Translations under genes and position numbers: made by a program | DNA from: Prorocentrum cordatum | Taxonomy: Eukaryota; Sar; Dinophyceae; Prorocentrales; Prorocentraceae | Assembly: GCA_963575745.1 (NCBI GenBank) | Contig: CAUYUJ010015288.1 | Coordinates: 62,001 to 126,000, forward strand | DNA length: 64,000 bases | Direction of reading: 5' to 3' | The notes under the pieces: model-generated | Told to the model about the DNA's origin: nothing | The model's input: only the letters and a program-made list of their open reading frames with translations | Databases searched by the model: none | Shown here: one piece after another, positions 11,455 to 22,800 of the stretch | Numbering within the stretch: the stretch's first letter is position 1 | How the letters are laid out: each line of letters opens with the position of its first letter

Positions 11455-12370
11455 TTCTTTGCTCGGGTAGAAGCTTTAGCAGCCCGGCGAATCCCGACGG
11501 CGCTCGACGCGCCCCGACGAAGCCCGACGGAGATCGACGTGGATGTGCAGGATTCTCAGCGGTGGAGTGATTCTATGCTGCTGGTGTTTAGGTGCCCCAG
11601 GGACCCCCCTTCGCAAGGATGATATGCCGTGTATTTGAAGTAGCAGGGGGGGAGTCCAGCAGAGGATGGTTCTGGAGGTGAAACTCGTTAATGTGGAGAA
11701 GTGGGCTCAGGTAAACGAGATATGGTGGGGGAAGAGGAAGGTGGACGTGAGGGGGGGGGAAGGCCGTTGCGTTTTCCGTGCGAGGTGCAGGGCGGCTTCT
11801 CGCGAGGATTAGGAGTATCGTTGTGAGGAGGGTGCGACTGCGGACCCGAGCTTGCATGAGTGCGTGTCGGCTAAGGCCAGCCTGAAGATAATGAAGGGGA
11901 GAGAGAGGTTAGGGACCACCACGATCGGTTACGCAAGCAATGGAAGAGAGGGGAAGTTCAGTTTCACGCGTTCCATGAGTAGGAGGATGTGGAATACTGT
12001 TCGGGGAGGTTTTCGCCGTCGTACTCTTGAGTATCGTTTTCGTGATGGGGCTAAACCTCGTGCTGTCATGAACTCGGTGAATGTTGACAGGGGGCTGACG
12101 GATAATTAAGAACAGTGTGTCCACTGCCTTACTAAGCATATTTCGGGCAAGTGTTGTGATCGTGTGATGGGTGACCGTATTCCTGCTTGTCGGGTTTGAT
12201 CTGACTCGACTGAAGAAGCGGGCGGAAGACCGCGCCCGATTGCATGAGCCACTGGACTCTATCCGTTTGAATGTAGTGTGCAGGCCCCGCGCTCGTCTCA
12301 AAGTTGGCCGTGTGGTTGGTGCTGATGGGAGTTCTGCGACCGTAGTTAAGCATTTGAGTTGGAAGGGATT
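11455..12370. other. No confident gene; possible 5' part of the LINE remnant
   Basis: 11,470-11,560 holds CCCGACG/CTCGACG repeats. 11,850-12,370 has short open frames on both strands without a recognisable domain, directly upstream of the first reverse-transcriptase copy. Confidence 0.3.
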
Positions 12371-12372
12371 GA

Positions 12373-13765
12373 TTGTTGTGGCCCGACTTTGCCAGTATTA
12401 ACGAGTGTCCATTAGAGCTGGCCTCGAGTTGGAAAGCGACTATCGCCGCTCTGATCCCTAAGTCGGGTCGTGTCGTTGAGTTTTCGGAGACGCGGACATT
12501 GGCATCGAATCCACTTGTGTCTGAGTTGTATGTTGGATGCTTGATGTGTCTTCTCGGTGCCGCTCTTGGTCTGGTCCCGCCCACTGTTGGAATGCATCTG
12601 TGCGGCTTCCCAGAGGGAAGGAGATGCCGTGGGATCACGGCTGGGCTTCGCCATGTATGTAAGCATGCCCGTCTTTGGGGTCACGCTCAGAATATGTTGA
12701 TTGCCGCGATGGATGTTGATCTTGCTTTCGGTAATGTGATTGTCGGCCCTCGATAGTTCCCCCGGCGTGTCGGCTGCAGTCCGCTTCCAGGAGGTTGAGG
12801 CGGACATTTTGCAGTGGGCGAGCTCGATGAAGACGAGGTCTCTTGAGGGCCCGCTGATGTTCTGTGCACCTTGCCTGCGATGGTCTCGTGGAAATTTTGT
12901 GCGAAGCTTTCTGGTGAAGCTGGCCGTATTGCTGTGTCCTGCTTTGTATGGGCGGATCACGTTGTGTTGTTGGCGGATACGCGTGACCATTTGCGTGATG
13001 TGATCATAGACATGTCGCGATATGTACATGTGTTTGGCTTCGCGTGGAAGCCCACAAGCTTGGAGTACATGAACACGTTCAGAACTGCACCGGCCGACGT
13101 GTGGATCCATATGCTGCCCCCTGGTTTGGAGATTTCAGAGCGAGCCCCGTAAACGTGATAGAACTTGGAACGTCCTGGTGGATCCTGAGGCTCGTTGGTT
13201 GCTCCCCTTGGAGTCCTGAACCAGTCCAGCTATGACCTCAAGCATGTAGACTCTGTGGTCCTCCTGGGGTGTAGGACCAGCCGCACTTACGATAGGGGCA
13301 TTTTGATGCATTCTGATGTGATATCACCGTATGCAGCAAGCGATTCACTTCTTCTGGTCGGATCGGAAGTACGATCAGAGCAGACGTATCCCTTGGACTA
13401 AGGAGTGTCAGAGGTACGAGGCGAGAGTTCGAGTCAAGTTCTTGCATGCCCTTGGGGGCGTCGCGGCTGACAAGACCACCGTCCAGTATATCCAGAGGGA
13501 TGTGTTGGCTTGGGGAAAAGGCAGGTGAGTCGCGGGCGATCTTTCATTCTTGTGTGCGCCACTGTGCCCGCCAGGCCTTGTTTAATCAATCGAGGCCCGG
13601 CGTGGTGTATCTCTTCCTGCACGAGCTAGATCGAGATGGTGAGGGAAGCGGCCAATTGTGCGAGGGGCCCGATGACGCGGAATGTTGTGCGCCCAGCTGC
13701 CGGATTTGAACCGCGACCAAGTGCGGTTCCCTGCTCGTGTACTCCAGTTTTGTGCTACCTGCTGC
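12373..13765 (+). pseudogene. LINE-type reverse transcriptase, copy 1 (degenerate)
   Basis: The plus-strand reading shows the fingers entry (SSWKATIAALIPKSG), a GFPEGR-like motif, motif A as DVDLAFGNV near 12,703-12,735, and motif C as VWADHVVLLAD near 12,940-12,975, where the usual FADD reads ADH, so a catalytic Asp is lost. The frame shifts several times between and after these motifs. The homologous second copy starts 1.8 kb downstream. Relative to it, copy 1 lacks about 57 bp between motif A and the following segment. Downstream at 13,682-14,134 a frame contains GNARADELSWRAR, reminiscent of the end of a LINE RNase H domain (weak). Non-functional. Confidence 0.75.
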
Positions 13766-14384
13766 GGGCTCGTTGAGGGATTGATTGGTATCGGGTTTGT
13801 TGGGGTCCACAATGGTGTGATCACATGGGCTGAGGGGCCTAACAATGCGACGACCAAAACATATGCTGAGAGGACTGGTAACCTGCAGGAAACATCATGC
13901 TTTCTTGCTGAATCTTGTGGTGGTAGGTCTCCGCACTTCGGCCGTCCAATCTTCAAGGTGATATGCAGCGAAGGAAATGCACGTGCTGATGAGTTGTCTT
14001 GGAGAGCCCGCAAGGGCATTTGTGACAATGTAGTTGGTGAGGATTTCCTTTCTTGTGTGCGAGACTCTGCAAATCTGATCCTTGCCGTCCGCGGATTCTC
14101 CGATGGAGGCAGATTCAGTGTTGGCGTCGGCTGAGGGTGGTGTAGGGAAATCCGTGTGCAGACTCCCACTTGCCCTAATGCTTACTCCAGAGGCTGGTGC
14201 CTTACTGTTGCTTACTGGTTCTTTCTCCTTCCTGCCTCCTGCGCGACAACCGCCGCCGAGCTAGAAGCTTGCCGACAGCTCCCAAAGGGAGTGGTGGTGG
14301 TCCTGCGACTGGCAGGCCCCCCCGTGCGTGAGAAATTTAGCCTGCGGCCCATCTGCCCATGCGGTGGCTGATCGTCAACAGCAA
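13766..14384 (+). other. Spacer between the two reverse-transcriptase copies, possible RNase H-like remnant
   Basis: An open frame (13,682-14,134) continues past the homology with copy 2 and includes GNARADELSWRAR. LINE elements often carry RNase H after the reverse transcriptase, ending in a GNxxADxLA motif; the match is short, so the call is tentative. 14,140-14,384 shows nothing recognisable. Confidence 0.3.
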
Positions 14385-15810
14385 AAAGCCATCTTCCAGG
14401 AGGGAGAAGATGCCGTGATATTACGGCTGGGCTTCGCCATGTATGCAGACGTGCCCATCTGTTGAAGAATCCGAAAATATGTTGATGGCCACGGTGGGCA
14501 TTGAGAATGCGTTTGGTACTTTGACTGTAGAAAGGGCCGACGACGCCCTCGATCAGTTGCAGTTGGGTCCGTGTCTTTCGTGCACACTCGTCCAGGATTT
14601 CGTTGGCGCGTCGGCCGCGTTCCGCTTCCAGGAGGTTGAGACGGACACTTTGCCGTGGACAAGCTCGATTAAGGCAGGGTCTCTTGAGGGCCCGCCTCTG
14701 TTCACTGCAGTGTCGAGCGCTTGCCAGTGATATTCAGTGAACCTTGCCTGCGCTGGTCTCGTGCTCATATGGATGCGGCGCTTTCCCAGAGAAGCTGGCA
14801 ATCTGATGGTGTCGCACTTTGTATGGGCGGATAACGTTGTGTTGTTGGCGGGGACTCTTGCCGGTTGAGTGATATGATCATGGACGTGACAGGATGTGTA
14901 CAGATGTTTGGTTTCAGGTGGGAGCCCAGAAGCTTGGGAGTACATGAACATGTGCTGATTGAACCGACCGACATGTGGATCCATGTGCTGTCCCCTGGTT
15001 TGGAGCCCCAAAGAGAGCCCCCTAAACGTGGTGGAGTTGGGGTCGTCTTGGTGGATCCTGAGGCTCGTCGGTTGCTCCCCTTGGAGGTCCTGAGCCAGCC
15101 CAGCTATGCCCTCAAGCATGTAGACTCCGTGGTCCGTTTGGGATATAAGATCAGCAGCGCTTTCGAGGGGCATTTCGATGTGATGTGCCGTGCGCAAAAT
15201 GCCGTTAGCGCCCTCAGGTCGGATCGCAAGTACTATCGGCTCAGATTTATTCCTTGGAAAAAGAAGTTTCACAGGTACGCGATAGTCTGCGCCGGGTTCT
15301 TGCATGCCCATGAGGGCGCCGCGGCAGACAGGGCCACCGTCTAGTATATCCGCAGGGGGGATGGAAGCAGTTGGCCAGGATTTGTTGGCGTGGGAAGGAG
15401 GCAGGTGGGTCGTGGGCGATCGATGCCTCTAGTGTGCGCTGGCGCGCTCGCCGAGCCCTTCTTAATGCAGGGGGGCACGGCGTGGTCCGCGTATCCGTGC
15501 GCGAGCTATTCCGCTGGGCCGAGGATGTGGCCCCCCCGTGTTTTTTTCCGAGGCTACGTTGGAGGAGGTTCCGCTCGAGGTGACGGGTGGCACTTCGGAG
15601 GTGATGGAGCAGGTGGAGGAGAGACAGGGGGAGGTGGACATGGCGGCTGAGGACCCTCCGAACAGGAGGAGGAGGAAGCGCGAAATGATGAGGGGGGCGG
15701 CCTCGCGCGCGAGGCTCCAGGTGTCGCAGAAGCTTGTGCGCCAAGCTGCCATGCTTGAACTTCGACATGTGCGGATCCCTCCTCGTGCACTCAAGTATTG
15801 TGACTGCCAG
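14385..15810 (+). pseudogene. LINE-type reverse transcriptase, copy 2 (degenerate)
   Basis: Aligns with copy 1 from CGGCTGGGCTTCGCCATGTA (14,425) through CGCTTCCAGGAGGTTGAG (14,623) to the AAGCTTGTGCGCC region (about 15,730). Motif A reads GIENAF, losing the Asp. Motif C reads VWADNVVLLAG, with the second Asp changed to Asn. A stop follows within five codons. The longest intact piece is 14,865-15,344 (159 codons), the connection/thumb-like part. Offsets to copy 1 grow from 1,784 to 1,873 bp, so indels separate the two; the copies are old. Confidence 0.75.
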
Positions 15811-15934
15811 GTGTCTGGCAGTCGCGGCAGATGATGTTTGTTGCTTGATTCGAGTGGACGCGAATCCGTGGTGCTCTTCTCCTGTCTCTTGGTTCCCATG
15901 AGGCCAAAGCAGGAACCCGCTTGAGGACTGGCGG

Positions 15935-16380
15935 CACCCCCGTGGGATTGACTTGAGAGAGTTGAGCACCAGGAACGCTCCGTCACTTTTTGCGGCGAGT
16001 CCGCGCTTCTTGCAGCACCGCTCGAAGATCTGGAGCCTCCGCTGGAACAGCCGATAGCCCTCCGACTCCACCAACTCGAAACTCGGTATCGTCTTGCTGA
16101 AGCCTGTGTCTAGCCCTCTTCCCCCGTCATCCCGCCACTGTGTGTTGGGTCGCCACCAGCGTGTCCAGTTAGCCACCCTGTGGCAGCATATTCAGCGTCG
16201 TCGGCGCTGCTTGGGGGAGTGGCGCCCGTGGCGTGTGCACCCGCTTGCGACTGGTGCTCCTGTTGCTGCCAGCCCATGGCGGCCGCTGCAGCAGGAGGGT
16301 CCGCCCGCGGCGGGAGGTGGTATGGCGGCCAGCGGGGGCCAGCAGCTGCTCCGCTACCAGTGCCAACAGATGGTTGCACG
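15935..16380 (-). pseudogene. Retrotransposon Gag-like fragment
   Basis: The minus frame 16176-15935 encodes FSKTIPSFE, then YRLFQRRLQIFERCCKKRG and GAFLVLNSLK, a pattern I associate with the capsid N-terminal part of dinoflagellate copia-like elements (recognition from memory, not searched). Upstream, 16379-16110 in another frame gives a Gln/Ala/Gly-rich leader, so a frameshift separates the two. It abuts the end of LINE copy 2 in the opposite orientation. No protease, integrase or LTR is seen. Confidence 0.4.
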
Positions 16381-16454
16381 GGAAGTCTGCTTGGGAAATG
16401 TCGTCGGATGAAACAGTCTTGATCATCATAATCTCTCTGCAGGGAGACGCTGCC

Positions 16455-16735
16455 TCCCGCTATGACTCAGGGGCCCCTGGATCACTCGGAGCCCTCTTGG
16501 GGCTTCTTGGAAGCTTCTGGGATGGCCAAGAGGGAATCGTTGGCAGTCTTGGGGACTTCTTGGGGCCGTCTCGGGGCCCTCTTGGACCCTCTGGTGGCGC
16601 TTTTCCGCAAACCTCGGAGGTTCTTCGGGTCGGCTTGGACGGGGCCACCGTCCCGGAGGCCGACGTGGCCCACCGCGGCGGAACGCCCAAGATCCCCCTG
16701 AAATTCCAGGAGAGTCGTGGTCCGGGTCGTTAAGA
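16455..16735. repeat. GGCC(T)CTTGGG degenerate array
   Basis: An imperfect 10-13 bp repeat (TCTTGGGGGCCTCTTGG, GGGCCGTCTTGGGGCC). It belongs to the most abundant repeat type in the window, found in at least 15 places and always read on the plus strand as runs such as GPSWGPLGALLG. This translation is not taken as a gene. Confidence 0.8.
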
Positions 16736-16828
16736 ATCTCACAGCCCACGAAAGTCATACACCTGCAAGAGCCTAGATATCGATAGATGCATGTAGTATG
16801 GCAACTGAATGGATTGATAAAGAGTAAG

Positions 16829-19800
16829 GCCGTTCGACAGGGAGATCGAAAGATTGTCTCCGATATTATGATATCGGTCGCGAATATGGTTCGACTCCAA
16901 GCGCAAGCCGAATGCTACGCACATCCCCCAAGTCTCCTCATCACCCGAAGGATGGGCCCAGGTACAGCGATGGTATAGAGGGCACGGATAAGCAGGGTGG
17001 CGAAAAGGCTGATGTGAAGGTGGCATGGGGTCGAGGAAGAGAAGGTTTCGGATGAGTAAGATTATGAGGATGAGGGCGATGATAAGGTTGAGGAGGAGGG
17101 GGTACGATGACAGGAAGTGGAACAGATGCTTAGGGGACCAGGGGGAGGATCAGGACAAAAGTGGATGAATGAGGAATGTTGTGTACTGCTGTTCTGGCTT
17201 AGGGATTATTTTCAGGTGCGCTTTCGCCGCTGAACTTCAGACGTTACGGCCGCACCGCCATGAGCCCCAGACGTTCGCAGGTCAGCCTGGCGTCGGGGAC
17301 AAAGTGCAAGCGCATGAACTACTGAAAATGTGTTCAGGGCCGTCGCAGTACAATGTTTGGCAATCAGTGGAGCATGTCGGCATCATCTCGCTTTGAGCCT
17401 TGTTGAAACGTAAATGAGGCTTCCTTTTTCCAGTGCGAGGATATGCATATATGCGTACAGGCATTTACGCGTTGCGTGCACCTATTCGAAGATGTCTACG
17501 GCGAATCACCGCGCACGCTGCCTTGTGGAAACGCCCATGCGGCCAAACGTTGGACCGGTGTCTGGCCAAGCTATTGGACTATGTGTTTCCCCAGCCGCTG
17601 TGGAAACCCTTCGGGGAACATTGGGGAGAAGAGGAGAACGGAGGAGGGAGGAGACGGAGGAGGAGGATGAGGCGGAGGCCTCTCGAGACCCTCTTGGGGA
17701 CTCCTGAGGGCTTCCTGGGAGCATTGTTGGGGGCTCCATGCGGCTTTTTGGGGGCCTCCTGGGGCCTCTTGGGAACCTCTTGGGGGCCCCTGGCGGCCTC
17801 TACGGGACCTCTTTGCCTCCGAAAGCCGTCTTGGGCCCCTTTCTGGGCAGTGGTTCGTCACTTTTGGGCCGCTTTAGGGCCGTCCTGGAGGTCTCTGGGG
17901 CCTTTTTGGGGCCATCTTGGGGCCCGCCTGGGCCGTCTTGCGGATCTCGCGGGGGCCTCTGGGGTCGTCTTGGGGCGATCTCGAGGGCCTGTGCCGAGCC
18001 ACAGGGGGCGGCGGGTCGAAAGCTTACGGCGAACCACCGCCGCCCTCTGCCTTTCAGGGTACGCCTGTGTGGCCAAATGTTTGGGCAAAGTTTGTCCACG
18101 CTATTGGACCATGCGTCCCCCCAGCCGTTGTGGAAGCCATTCGGGGAACACGTGGGGGAAGAAGAGGAAGAGGTAGGAGAGCGAGGGAAAAGGAGGACGG
18201 AGGAGAAGGTCCCTTGGGAGCCTCTTGGGGCACTCGGGCGGCCTCCTTTGGGAGTCCTGGGAGCTTCCTGAGGGCCTCTCGGAGGCCACTTGGAAGCGTC
18301 CCTGGTCCACTCGGGGGCCTTTGCTCGTTGGCCGTCTCGGAGCGTTCCTGGCTCGTCTGACGCCGTCGGACACCATCTCAGGGGCCTCTCTCAACCGACT
18401 TGGGGCTCCTTAGGGCGTTCGTCGGCCTTCTTGGAGACCATCTTGGGCGTCTTGGAGGCCTATTGGGTCGTCTTGGGGCCCTCTTGGGGCCCTCTTGGGG
18501 CCGTCTTGGGGGCCTCTTAGGCCGTTATGGGGTCATCTCAGAGGCCTCTTGGGCAATCTTGGGGCGATTTTAGGGGCCTCTTGGGCCGTCTTGGGCCATC
18601 GGAAGACAGAGAAGATGCAAATGCCACAATCATCCAGAAACCTTAGGAGCATCATTGATTTGTACCTCTTGGGTCCGTCCTGGAGGCCCTCTTGGAGGCG
18701 TGGGCCGTCTTGGAGGCCTCTTGGGGGCGTATCCGAGCGTCTTCGGCCATCTTGAAGCCAGCTCGGGCCGTCGTGGTGGCCTTCTGGCTTCTTGGTCGGG
18801 CTTGGAAGCATCTTGGACCCTCGTGGCCCGTTCTGGAGAGCATCTTGGACCATCTTGGGCGAGCTTGGAGGCCATCTTGGCCGCCTTAGGGGTGCTTCCG
18901 GGTGGCCGGCGCAGTGTATCGAAAGAGCCAAGAACAATCAGACGTTTAGCACGCCAGGCACCCCTGTGATGAATCAACAGGGGGCGGCGGATCGAAGACG
19001 CCTACGGCGAATCACCGCCGCCCCCTGCCTTTGGGAGTCGCCCATGCGGCCGAGTGTTGTGACCAGAGCTTTGCCAAGCTATCGAACAAAGTGTTCCCCG
19101 AGCCGCCGTGGAACCCTTCGGGGGAACACTTGAGGAGGATGGCGGGGAAGCTCAGGAGGAGGAGGAGGAGGAGGAGGAGGAGGAGGAGGAGGAGGAGGAG
19201 GAGGAGAAGCAGGAGGAGGAGGCGGGAGCATCTTGGGAGCCTCTGGGGGCTCTCTTGGGGCCTCCTGGGAGCTTCCTGGGAGCCTCTTGGAGGCATCTTG
19301 GGGGCCTCTTTGGCAGTCTTAGGGCACTCCTGGCCCGTCTGACGCCATCGGAAGCCGTCTTGGGGGCCCCTCTGGGCCGACTTGGGGCCTCCTTGGTGTG
19401 CTCCACGGCCGTCTTAGAGGCCATCTTGGGCGTCTTGGAAACCTCTTGGGCCGTCTTGGGGCCCTCTTGGGGCCGTCTTGGGGGCCTCTTCGGCCGTTCT
19501 GGGGCCATCTTGGAGGCCTCTTGGGCGATCTTGGGGCGATCTTCGGGGGCCGTTGGGCCGTCTCGGGTCGTCGGAAGGCCGAAAAGAAGCAAATACCCAA
19601 ATCCTTCAAACACTTATGGCAAATCAGTGATTTTGGCCTCTTCGGGCCTTCCTGGAGGCCTTCCTGGAGGCCCTCTTGGAGGCCTCTTGGGCCGTCTTGG
19701 AGGCCCTCTTGGAGGCCGTCTTGGAGACCTCTCCAGGGCCCCTTGGGCCGTCTTGGGCCATGTTCGAGCCATCTTGGGCCTCCTCTTCTTCGCTCGCGTG

Positions 19801-22800
19801 ACGGGACACGAGCCGCGCCCCCTCCCCTTGGGGGTGAGGGGCGTTTCGTACATGCAAGAGATGGTAACATGTTTCTGTTAAGGGTCAGGAGGGGAAAAAA
19901 CACACAGACACAATTAATCGTCGACTCCCCAGAAAATATGGGAAAATATGGGAAGTGGTGGGGAAGACAAGCGCCCAGAAGATGTGGGAAAATACGGGGG
20001 ATCCTGTCCTGTTACTTGTGTGTGTGTATTTGTGCGTCCCGGGGCCCCTTCACAGGGCTTCCAGAGTCGGCCGCATGGTGTCCCCCGCGCCTGCCTTCGG
20101 CCTCCTGGCCCCTGTGCCACCATCCCCGCGCACACGGGGTGCCCGAGCACCTGGCCCGGCGCGCGCCTGCGGGGTATGTCCCTCCCCTTGGGGCCGAGCG
20201 GGCCGGGCACGTGGGCTCGCGAGGCGTGCCTGCTCGTTCGCTAGAGACCTCCTAGGGGGAGGACGAGGACGAGGAGGAGGACGAGGAGGAGGAGGAGGAG
20301 GAGGAGGAGGAGGAGGAGGAGGAGGAGGAGGAGCAGGAGGAGGAGGAGGAGGAGGAGGAGCAGGAGGATGGGGGCGGAAGGGGGTCCGAGTAGATGGGGT
20401 CGGAGGATCGCGCCGCATCACCAATACATCGGCGATGCACCAGCGACGTCGGCGACACATCGGCGCCGTCGGCGCGGGTCGATCCGCCTCGCCGATGCAT
20501 CGGCGATGCGGCGCGATCCTCCGACCCCATCTGATCAGGCCGCATCTCGGAGGCCTAGGATTCGCTGCTTGCGGGATTTCATAAGCAGCGCGGCTGCAAA
20601 GGCCCCCCTTGGTGGGCATCACGGAAAGAGCGTGTCCTACCGCTGCTGGCGGAAAACCGGGGGGGTTCACTACCGGTTAGACCCCCCCCTCTCCGGAAAA
20701 CCGGGGGGTTCTCTACCGGTTCAAACCCCTCCCCCCCCAGTCCATCATGAAAAGGGGGGGTCACTACTGGTTCGAACCCCCCCCCTCGAAAACCAGGGGG
20801 GGTCACTATTGGTTCGACCCCCCCCCCCCCTCGAAAACCGGGGGGGGTCACTACGGGACGCTGGGACAGCACAGTGGGACAGCGGCGGGGACAGTGGGAC
20901 AGTAGTGGGTACAGTGGTGGGGACAGTGGGACAGTGGTGGGGACCGTGGGGAAAGTGGGGAGAGTGGGACCGTGGTGGGACAAGGGTGGGGAGAGTGGGG
21001 GCATTGACACACTGGTGGGGGCACTGGTGGGGACAGCGGGGACAATGGTGGGAACAGTGGGTCAGTGGTGGGGACGGTGGTGTTGGGGACAGTGGTGTGG
21101 GGACAGTGGGAATGTGGTGGAAACAGTGGGACGGTGGAGGGTACAGTAGTGGTGGGGACGGTGGTGAAGGCGGTGGCGAGGACGGCGGTGGGACAATGGG
21201 ACAGAGGTACAGTGGGGACAGTGGTGGGGACAGTGGGGACATTGGTGGGAACAGCGGGACAGCTCAGTGGGAAAGCGGAGCAGAGTGGGACAGTGGGGAC
21301 AGTGGGGACAGTCGGGCAGTGGTTGGGGTCGTGGAGAAGGTGGGGAGAGTGGAACCGTGGTGGGAACAGTGGTGGGGATAGCGGGGACGGTGCGACAGTG
21401 GTGGGGGCACTGGTGGGTGAGGACAGTAGGGACGGTGGTGGAACCAGTGGGGAGAGTGGTGGTGAGGACAGTGGTGCTGGGGACAGCAGTGGGGGATGTG
21501 GGGTGGACGGTGGCAGGGACCGGGAGTCGTTTGCTGGCGGTGAGCGTGGGGGGGGAAGAGGGGGTTCGAACCGGTAGTGACCCCCCTCGGTTTTCGAGGG
21601 GGGGGGCGGGTTCGAACCCGTAGTGACCCCCCCGGTTTTCCGGAGAGGAGGGGGGGTTCGAACCAGTAGTGAACTTCCTTTGGTTTTCTGGAGGGGAGGG
21701 GGTGGAGGGGGGTGGGGGTTAGGGGAGGGGGGGTTTGGCCGGGGGGAAAAGGAAAGGGGGTTCCAGCAGGGGTGGGGGATTTTCGGAGGGGGGGGGACCC
21801 CCGGGTTCCGGAGGAAGAGGGGGGAGGAACTTTCCACAGTAAAGCGGCGGTGGGTCACGCTCTCTCGCATCACGGCACGCCCGCCCCCTTCGACGCGAGG
21901 GCCGCAGTCCGCGTCACCTTTGGCTCACGGGTCAATCTTGTGGGCGGCAGTTCGCGATTATCGATGAACAGGCCCAAGGCTCAGCTGCAGTCGGTGTGAA
22001 TTGTATTCCATGCAATGTATGTTTCGGAAGTTTGTTGACTAAGATGTTAGAATGGACTCTCCCCCCTTCGTGTCAGGACTTTGACTCGACAGGTTCGGAG
22101 CCTTCGAGCGCTTCGACCGATTGACAGTCGCACGAGCTCGATCCCAGGCCAGTTCTCATTATATGTGTGTTCCAACGTGCGCCGCTTTCCTTCGGGCACG
22201 TTTTTTTTGTTGGGGGGGATCTCTTTCCAGTCCGATCGGCCAGTGCCGGCTTACTTTGGATGGTTCAAGCCACAAGCCTGATCCTCCCTTTCGTTCTTCC
22301 TCCTCCCTCATGTGCCGTAGCTCTCCGCATTTTCCTTTCTCGCTGGTCCCCCCTTCCACGTTCTGTTTGCCCTTCCGTTTCTGGAGCCAAATCCCGCTAC
22401 TTCCCGCCTCCTCCGCTGATTACGCTTCCGCGGCAGGCCGCTGACTGCGACCCTGCTGGCACTCGCCCTTCGAGGCGCGGCTTGGGTGTCGGCTGGCGGA
22501 AATCCAGGGATGACCGGCAACGGGGAGTGGTTAGGGTTTCGGTCCACGGGGTGGGCGAGGACGTGAAGATGGGAGGGGTGAGAGGCCTGCCGCGATTGCC
22601 ACTTAGCCAAAACATCGAGCTGATTGTCCTGCCCAGCTTCTCCAGCTCTCGCAGCTTGTCCAGCCCTAGCCACCTCCATTCGATTGATTCCTCTCGCTTC
22701 GCGGGGTGCACGTCCAGAGCACGTACAGTCCAGTCGTTGTGGGGCCTCCTGGGAACGTCTTGGGAGCCTCTTGGAGGCCTCTTGGGGGCCCCGCTAATGT

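Noticed and set aside
20700-21600. GGTTCGAACCCC motifs resembling a tRNA T-loop / B box
   Set aside because: No A box, anticodon arm or cloverleaf; the motif is part of a 40-bp repeat in a foldback.
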